In this document: piece after piece, positions 13,983 through 19,141 of the stretch | Layout: every line of letters starts with the position of its first letter | Numbering within the stretch: position 1 is the first letter of the stretch | Origin: Bacteroidaceae bacterium | GTDB lineage: Bacteria; Bacteroidota; Bacteroidia; Bacteroidales; Bacteroidaceae | Length of the DNA: 19,141 nucleotides | Assembly: GCA_028709135.1 (NCBI GenBank) | Contig: JAQVXN010000004.1 | Span: 1-19,141, forward strand | Direction of reading: 5' to 3' | The notes under the pieces: model-generated | Told to the model about the DNA's origin: nothing | What the model saw: the letters and a program-made list of their open reading frames with translations, nothing else | The model's database searches: none | Program-made: the position numbers and the translations under genes

Positions 13983-15347
13983 ATGAAGAAGATAGAAAGA
14001 CTCGTTATATTCATTGCTTTTTTCCTGTTTTGTGCTGCTGCTCCTGCGCAGAGCAGTAGTAAGTTACGCCAACTTAAAAATCAACAGGCTCAGTTGCAGA
14101 AGAAAATCAAGAAGTCGGAACAACAACTACGCTCTACAAATCGCAATGTAAAGTTAAGTTTGAGTAATTTGGCTTTGCTGAATGGCGAAATAGACAAACA
14201 AGAAAAAGCTATTCACGATATTCAGTTCGAAATAGATTCCATTACCCATCACGTAAACAAGTTGAGTAACGAACTTGGGGTGTTGAGTAAGCAACTGGAG
14301 GACAAAAAACAAAAATATCGCCGTTCCATGATGTATCTTTTCAGTAATCGCAAATCGCAGAATAAATTACTTTTTATTCTGTCTGCTGAAAATTTCACAC
14401 AAATGGTGCGACGATACAATTATGTGCGTGAATATGCGAAATATCAACGAGTTCAAGGTTTGTTAATTCATCGTAAAGAGGAACAGGTTGCTGGGGTCCA
14501 GAAGGTATTGTTGCAGACCAAGCATGAAAGAAATCACGTATTGGGTTTGCAACAAGTGGAAAAAGGGAAGTTAGTTTTAAAGCAGGGTGAACAGCAAAAG
14601 ACCGTACAAGTTCTACAAAGTAAGCAGAAACAGGTTCAAAGCGTGTTGTCCAGCAATAAAAAAGAAATGGCTCAGTTGAGTAGCAAAATTGATTATTATG
14701 TGCGGCTTGCTATTGAGCAGGAGCGGAAACGCCGAGAACAGGCAGAGCGAAAACGTCGTGAAGCGGAAGCTCAAGAGCGTGCACGACGTGAAGCCGCGGC
14801 TGCAGCTCAAGCAAAGGCTCAAGAACAAAATAACAAAAATAGTAAACAGACACGCGGAAAACGAGTACAGGCTCGTGTTGAATCGAAAAACGAGCCGATG
14901 CCTGAATTTAACGAAAATAATAAGGAGTACAAACTGAGTCAGAATTTTGAGGCCAATCGCGGGCGTTTGCCGATGCCGATAACTGGATCGTATGTTATTT
15001 CAGCTCATTATGGGAGTTATAGCATGAATGGTCTTTCTGGGGTTCGGTTGGACAATAAGGGTGTAAACATTACGGCGAGGGGGAGTGCCTCAGCGCGCTG
15101 TATTTTTGATGGCGAAGTAAGTGCCATTTTCTCTTTCGGTGGTTTAATGAACGTACTGGTTCGTCATGGAAGTTACATCTCTGTATATTGCAACCTATCT
15201 TCTGTTAGTGTAAGTCGGGGACAGCACGTTTCAACGAGACAAACCTTAGGTAATGTGGCTCGCGATGCTTCTGGAAACTCTACGCTTCATTTCCAACTCA
15301 GAAAAGAAACGGCTATTTTGAATCCGGAAAGTTGGTTGGCTCGGTAA
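13983..15347 (+). CDS. EnvC-like murein hydrolase activator (degenerate LytM)
   Basis: This 454-residue periplasmic protein starts at 13983 with MKKIERLVIFIAFF and has a signal peptide ending near APAQ (residue 22). Long coiled coils follow (about 23-110 and 160-300), including an Arg/Glu/Ala-rich stretch (EQERKRREQAERKRREAEAQ). The C-terminal LytM/M23 domain (about 335-454) has the fold motifs KGVNITARGS, FDGEVSAIF, VRHGSYISVY, QTLGNV and LHFQLRKE. The first zinc-ligand motif is replaced by GVRLDNKGVNI and the final HxH reads HFQ. It therefore cannot bind zinc normally and is probably an activator of amidases, like E. coli EnvC. An upstream in-frame extension to 13896 overlaps the previous gene and is not needed. 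The gene ends 4 bp from the convergent M20 gene. Confidence 0.9.
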   Translation: MKKIERLVIFIAFFLFCAAAPAQSSSKLRQLKNQQAQLQKKIKKSEQQLRSTNRNVKLSLSNLALLNGEIDKQEKAIHDIQFEIDSITHHVNKLSNELGVLSKQLEDKKQKYRRSMMYLFSNRKSQNKLLFILSAENFTQMVRRYNYVREYAKYQRVQGLLIHRKEEQVAGVQKVLLQTKHERNHVLGLQQVEKGKLVLKQGEQQKTVQVLQSKQKQVQSVLSSNKKEMAQLSSKIDYYVRLAIEQERKRREQAERKRREAEAQERARREAAAAAQAKAQEQNNKNSKQTRGKRVQARVESKNEPMPEFNENNKEYKLSQNFEANRGRLPMPITGSYVISAHYGSYSMNGLSGVRLDNKGVNITARGSASARCIFDGEVSAIFSFGGLMNVLVRHGSYISVYCNLSSVSVSRGQHVSTRQTLGNVARDASGNSTLHFQLRKETAILNPESWLAR

Positions 15348-15351
15348 GTCT

Positions 15352-16395
15352 TTATAAGGTTGCGCCGTCAAGTAAAGTCATATAAAGCTCGATGGCACAA
15401 GAAATGTCTTCAATATCAATATATTCGTCTGCAGTGTGAGAGCGGGCAGAATCGCCGGGACCAAGTTTTAGAGAAGGGAAAGGCATTAAAGCTTGGTCAC
15501 TCAGCGTAGGAGAACCGAAAGGTTTCAGCCCCAGACTAATTATTTTCTGAATAAGTGGGTGAGAAAGAGGAATAGAAGAGGAACTCAGACGAGTTGAACG
15601 TGCTTTTACATCGGATTGTAAATGATCAATGATGAAATCGAGGATTTCCTGATTGGTGTAACATTCATTGACTCGTATATCTACCGTAAATGTGCAGGAG
15701 TCCGGAATGCAATTGTGCAGTGTGCCTGCATGAATAATTGTAGTTGTCATTTTCACCGGGCCCAATAAATCGGACTCTTTAGGAAATTGGTATGAACGAA
15801 TCCATTGGATGTCGTCGATTGCCCGATAAATGGCATTGATGCCCTCGTTGCGTGCTGCATGTCCCGCTTTACCTTGCGCGGTGCAATCGAGAACCATAAG
15901 TCCTCGTTCGGCAATGGCAGGTTGAAGCGAAGTAGGTTCACCTACAATCGCAATGTCGATAGGGGGCAACAAGTTTAAAACGGAACTGATACCGTTTTTC
16001 CCGGAAACTTCCTCTTCGGCGGAAGCCAAAAAAATGAGATTATAGGATTGTTGTCGTTTCTCAAGACGACAGAATGTTTCCAGAAGAGAAACTAATCCGC
16101 CTCCGCAGTCATTGGAACCAAGACCATAAAGACGGGTTCCTTCTATGGCAGGTTCATACGGATTGCGCATCCATCCTGAAGCAGGACGAACGGTGTCGAT
16201 GTGTGCATTCAGAAGTAAAGTGGGGCGATTGGGTAGAAATATATGCGAAAGGGCCCACAGATTATTGCCTTGGCGTTTTATGAGAAGTCCGCGTGCCGTC
16301 ATTTCCTCTTGGAGTAGGTCTGCAGCGTCTTTTTCTTCACGGCTATTCGAGGGAATGCGGATTAAGGATTTGAGTAATTCTATAGGTTCTTTCAT
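15352..16395 (-). CDS. M20-family metallo-deacylase (ArgE/DapE-like)
   Basis: This 347-residue zinc hydrolase starts at 16395 with MKEPIELLKSLIRIPS; an upstream in-frame extension to 16467 is unlikely. The M20 metal and catalytic residues are visible: His65 and Asp67 in LLNAHIDTV, Asp96 in GSNDCGGG, Glu127 and Glu128 in ASAEEEVSG, Glu153 in VGEPT, and His320 in DSARSHTADEY. Family members remove N-acyl groups from amino acids, for example in arginine or lysine biosynthesis. Bacteroides uses N-succinylated intermediates for arginine, so a desuccinylase of N-succinylcitrulline is one option. No arginine gene is next door, so the substrate stays open. Its start faces the acyl-CoA synthetase gene across a 146-base promoter region. 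Confidence 0.88.
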   Translation of the reverse strand: MKEPIELLKSLIRIPSNSREEKDAADLLQEEMTARGLLIKRQGNNLWALSHIFLPNRPTLLLNAHIDTVRPASGWMRNPYEPAIEGTRLYGLGSNDCGGGLVSLLETFCRLEKRQQSYNLIFLASAEEEVSGKNGISSVLNLLPPIDIAIVGEPTSLQPAIAERGLMVLDCTAQGKAGHAARNEGINAIYRAIDDIQWIRSYQFPKESDLLGPVKMTTTIIHAGTLHNCIPDSCTFTVDIRVNECYTNQEILDFIIDHLQSDVKARSTRLSSSSIPLSHPLIQKIISLGLKPFGSPTLSDQALMPFPSLKLGPGDSARSHTADEYIDIEDISCAIELYMTLLDGATL

Positions 16396-16421
16396 TTTTT
16401 GTTCTAGTAAATGATATGTTG

Positions 16422-16429
16422 CAAATTTA
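16422..16429 (-). promoter_or_regulatory. Putative -7 element for the M20 gene
   Basis: TAAATTTG on the minus strand fits TAnnTTTG and is followed by CAACAT. It lies 27 bases upstream of the ATG at 16395. The -33 position holds only a CTTTC. Confidence 0.5.
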
Positions 16430-16512
16430 GTAAAACCTTTTGAAAGCGATTTCCATAAATAAGCCATTATATAATATAAGGAGAAAAAAACTCTATTCTC
16501 ATTTTCTTTTTA

Positions 16513-16520
16513 TATTTTTG
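16513..16520 (+). promoter_or_regulatory. Putative -7 element for the acyl-CoA synthetase gene
   Basis: TATTTTTG followed by TATC fits TAnnTTTG, 21 bases before the ATG at 16542. No -33 TTTG is seen. An AAAGAGA stretch precedes the ATG. Confidence 0.5.
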
Positions 16521-16541
16521 TATCATAAAAAAAGAGAAAAG

Positions 16542-18350
16542 ATGATCACGATATGCCATTTTTCGCATCTTGTTCAAGAACAAGCCAAAAAGTATGGTGA
16601 AAGGACTGCCCTGAGTTATAGGGATTATGAAAAGGGCCGGTGGATTCCCATATCATGGAATCTGTTTGCAGATAAAGTTTCTGTAGTTTCCAATGCCTTC
16701 GTGGCTTTAGGCGTTAAAGTGCAAGAAAATGTGGCAGTGTTTTCACAAAATATGCCCGAAGACTTTTTTGTGGATTTTGGAGCATATGGAGTGAGGGTAG
16801 TGACTATTCCGTTTTATCCTACGAGTAGTTCGTCGCAGGTGAAATACATGGTAGATGATGCCAACATTAAAATTATCTTTATAGGTGAGCAAAGGCAGTA
16901 TGACATAGCATTTCCTATTTTTGCTCTTTCTGGCTCATTGGAGCGCATGGTGATTTTTGATCGCAAAGTAGTGAAGCACCCTTCTGATAAGGTGTCGATG
17001 TATTTTGATGACTTTTTGGATCTGGGAAAAGACAAAAAGAATCAAGAAGAAGTACATCGGCGCATGGTATTGGCTACGCCGGAAGATACGGCGAATATTC
17101 TTTATACAAGTGGCACAACGGGCTTGAGTAAAGGTGTTGTAGTGACGCATGACATGTATCTTCATGCCTTGCGTGAGAATGATAATGTTTTGCCGTTGTC
17201 GGATAACGATGTGTTTCTGACGATGTTACCGTTAACTCACATTTTTGAGCGCGCGTGGTCATATCTGGGATTAGCAAAAGGTTGCCGTTTGGCAATCAAT
17301 TTGCATCCAGCTGATGTCCTGCAGTCCATGAAGGAGGTACACCCAACTTGTATGTCTGCTGTACCTCGTTTCTGGGAGAAAGTTTATGAGAATGTGCATG
17401 AGCGGGTCGCTAATTTGCCTGCATTGCAGCAAGCGTTGTTTCATAAAGCCATGAAGGTGGGACGTATTTATCAGATAGATTACGTCAGTAAGGGTTTAAC
17501 GCCTCCATTGTGGTTGAAAATGAAATACCGGATATTGGAAAGTACGGTGATAGATCTGTTAAAGAAAAATATGGGATTGGAACGTGCGAATTTTTTTCCA
17601 ACGGCAGGAGCTACTATCTCAAAGGAAGTGGAGGCTTTTGTACATATTTGCAATATCAATATGGTGACCGGCTACGGTTTGACAGAATCTACAGCTACCG
17701 TATCCTGTGACAGGATTGGACAACCTTATACCATAGGTTCCGTAGGTCGTATCCTAGGTGGAGTTGAAGTGAAGATTTCTCCAGAAAATGAGATTTTGTT
17801 AAGAGGGGAAACCATTATGACCGAATATTATCACAAGCCTAAAGAAACCCATGAGGCAATAGATGACGAGGGTTGGTTTCATACTGGAGATGCAGGTTAT
17901 TTGGTAGGAAATGAACTTTTTCTTTCAGATAGAATTAAAGATCTTTATAAAACGTCGAATGGAAAATACATTGCTCCGCAACAGATTGAATCGAAACTGA
18001 TTGTGGACAAATATATAGATCAAATTGTGGTAGTTGCAGATCGGTTTAAGTTTGTTTCTGCCTTGATAGTACCCTCTTATACGCTTTTGGAGGAATATGC
18101 GAAAACTCATGACATTGAATATACTGATGTTGTTTCGCTTTGTCAAAATGTACAGGTGAATAAATTTCTGATGGAGCGCATTGCAACCTTGCAGCAGGAT
18201 TTAGCTCATTATGAACAGGTCAAACGTTTTTGTCTTATACCTCAACCATTCAGTATTGAGCGCAATGAAATGACGAATACTTTGAAAATGAAGCGAAAAG
18301 TGATATTTGAACATTATCAGAATGAAATTGAGGCGATGTATAAAGATTGA
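16542..18350 (+). CDS. Long-chain fatty acid--CoA ligase (AMP-forming)
   Basis: This 602-residue enzyme activates fatty acids with ATP to acyl-AMP and then acyl-CoA. ANL-superfamily motifs are clear: YTSGTTGLSKG (about 188-198), LPLTHIFERAWSY, the VTGYGLTESTA core, GWFHTGDAGYL (about 444-454), SDRIKDLYKTSNGKYIAPQQIE (hinge) and a C-terminal NTLKMKRK with the catalytic Lys. The PLTHIFER motif points to the long-chain/FadD15-like branch. The start at 16542 is preferred, since an extension to 16440 would cross the promoter and M20 start. It lies 64 bases before prfB and has its own promoter, so co-transcription is not required. Chain-length preference cannot be read from the sequence. Confidence 0.93.
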   Translation: MITICHFSHLVQEQAKKYGERTALSYRDYEKGRWIPISWNLFADKVSVVSNAFVALGVKVQENVAVFSQNMPEDFFVDFGAYGVRVVTIPFYPTSSSSQVKYMVDDANIKIIFIGEQRQYDIAFPIFALSGSLERMVIFDRKVVKHPSDKVSMYFDDFLDLGKDKKNQEEVHRRMVLATPEDTANILYTSGTTGLSKGVVVTHDMYLHALRENDNVLPLSDNDVFLTMLPLTHIFERAWSYLGLAKGCRLAINLHPADVLQSMKEVHPTCMSAVPRFWEKVYENVHERVANLPALQQALFHKAMKVGRIYQIDYVSKGLTPPLWLKMKYRILESTVIDLLKKNMGLERANFFPTAGATISKEVEAFVHICNINMVTGYGLTESTATVSCDRIGQPYTIGSVGRILGGVEVKISPENEILLRGETIMTEYYHKPKETHEAIDDEGWFHTGDAGYLVGNELFLSDRIKDLYKTSNGKYIAPQQIESKLIVDKYIDQIVVVADRFKFVSALIVPSYTLLEEYAKTHDIEYTDVVSLCQNVQVNKFLMERIATLQQDLAHYEQVKRFCLIPQPFSIERNEMTNTLKMKRKVIFEHYQNEIEAMYKD

Positions 18351-18390
18351 ATTTTTCGCAATTGAAGATAAACATATAGACTATTTTTTG

Positions 18391-18398
18391 TAAATTTG
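18391..18398 (+). promoter_or_regulatory. Putative -7 element of prfB
   Basis: TAAATTTG, followed by AAGC, matches TAnnTTTG and ends 16 bases before the ATG at 18415. The transcript leader would be only about 10 bases. No TTTG at the -33 distance is seen. Confidence 0.5.
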
Positions 18399-18414
18399 AA
18401 GCAACAAAAAGAAA

Positions 18415-19141
18415 ATGATAACTGCAGAACAACTGAAAGATCTTACAGACAGGGCAGATGCCTTATATCACTACTTGGATATAGAAAATAAAACTGTTCA
18501 AGTAGAAGAGGAACAGTTGCGGACGCAAGTACCCGGTTTTTGGGATGATCCCAAAACGGCTGAGGTCCAAATGAAAAAGGTGAAAGATTTGCAGAAATGG
18601 ATAGACAGTTACAAAGAGCTTAAAACAGAAGTTGAGGAGGTTACGCTGGCTTTTGATTTTTACAAATCAGACATGGTTACAGAGGCGGAAGTGGATGAGA
18701 ATTTTCAAAAAGCGTTCACCACACTAGAATTTTTGGAATTACGTAATATGTTGCGAGAGGATCAAGATTCTATGGACTGTGTTTTAAAAATTAATTCCGG
18801 CGCTGGTGGTACTGAAAGTCAGGATTGGGCATCGATGTTAATGCGCATGTACCTGCGTTATTCTGAACAACGGGGATACAAAACGCGTATCAGTAATTTG
18901 CAAGACGGTGACGAAGCTGGCATTAAGACGGTGACGATGGAAATAGAGGGCGATGATGCATACGGATATTTGAAGTCTGAAAATGGGGTACATCGTTTGG
19001 TTCGTGTTTCTCCTTTTAATGCACAAGGTAAGCGTATGACCTCATTTGCAAGTGTTTTTGTTACACCTCTTGTAGATGACACCATAGAAGTGGATGTGGA
19101 TCCATCAAAAATATCTTGGGATCTCTTTCGTTCCGGTGGTG
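18415..19141 (+). CDS. prfB: Peptide chain release factor 2 (partial, 3' end outside window)
   Basis: Release factor 2 recognises UAA and UGA and triggers peptide release. The 242 visible codons begin MITAEQLKDLTDRADALYHY and stay open to the end of the window. They include VPGFWDDPKTAE, the class I RF core VLKINSGAGGTESQDWASML, and the stop-recognition tripeptide Ser-Pro-Phe at about 199-201 (VRVSPFNAQGKR). The sequence stops at FRSGG, just before the GGQ catalytic motif. The SPF tripeptide separates it from RF1 (PxT). At the position of the usual programmed +1 frameshift (after about residue 21) the frame reads TAC TTG GAT with no in-frame TGA, so this copy is translated without frameshifting. 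Confidence 0.96.
   Translation, partial: MITAEQLKDLTDRADALYHYLDIENKTVQVEEEQLRTQVPGFWDDPKTAEVQMKKVKDLQKWIDSYKELKTEVEEVTLAFDFYKSDMVTEAEVDENFQKAFTTLEFLELRNMLREDQDSMDCVLKINSGAGGTESQDWASMLMRMYLRYSEQRGYKTRISNLQDGDEAGIKTVTMEIEGDDAYGYLKSENGVHRLVRVSPFNAQGKRMTSFASVFVTPLVDDTIEVDVDPSKISWDLFRSGG

Noticed and set aside
16440..16541. N-terminal extension of the acyl-CoA synthetase
   Set aside because: It overlaps the M20 gene's upstream region and the gene's own -7 box. The protein from 16542 already has normal family length.
18447..18480. Programmed frameshift site in prfB
   Set aside because: There is no in-frame stop near codons 20-30. The AGGGC at about 18453 is not followed by CTTTGA.
1..19141. CRISPR array or a recognisable multi-gene defence system
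   Set aside because: No regularly spaced repeats or cas, restriction, CBASS or toxin-antitoxin genes were seen. The lone AAA_14 ATPase is not enough for such a call.

Overview
The window reads as chromosomal DNA from the order Bacteroidales. Three things point there. Many genes are preceded by a TAnnTTTG element, the -7 box of the Bacteroidetes primary sigma factor. Shine-Dalgarno sites are weak or missing. The gene order dut - TPR protein - DUF4292 lipoprotein - EnvC-like protein is one I associate with this group. I cannot name the genus. Base composition looks moderately AT-rich throughout.

Left part (1-6192): a tRNA-Lys(TTT) and an AI-2E/PerM-type membrane protein lie on the minus strand. 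A plus-strand unit follows, with rsmI (16S rRNA 2'-O-methyltransferase) and a coiled-coil lipoprotein. This unit meets a minus-strand outer-membrane beta-barrel gene at a perfect 16-bp hairpin terminator. After a 536-bp AT-rich gap comes a two-gene unit: a LolD-like ABC ATPase and a CvfB-like S1/winged-helix RNA-binding protein.

Middle part (6193-9127): an accessory scar. An 830-bp gene-free stretch is rich in inverted and direct repeats. It is followed by the 3' part of an IS30-family transposase, broken by two single-base deletions. Next is an intact AAA_14/DUF4143 ATPase gene whose start-codon region is duplicated 74 bp upstream. Directly after its stop is a short relic of a tyrosine recombinase C-terminus. 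I read this as the remains of one or more integrated elements with one surviving cargo gene.

Right part (9113-19141): housekeeping genes. There is a dNTP triphosphohydrolase (minus strand), then a likely operon of dut, a TPR protein, a DUF4292 lipoprotein and an EnvC-like degenerate LytM protein. A minus-strand M20 deacylase ends 4 bp from the EnvC-like gene. Next are a FadD-like acyl-CoA synthetase and the first two thirds of prfB (release factor 2), which runs off the window.

Themes: nucleotide-pool hygiene (dNTPase, dUTPase), envelope biogenesis (LolD, DUF4292, EnvC-like, lipoproteins, beta-barrel) and translation (tRNA-Lys, RsmI, RF2). I see no clear new defence system. The least explained parts are the repeat-dense gap at 6193-7022 and the ATPase beside the recombinase relic.
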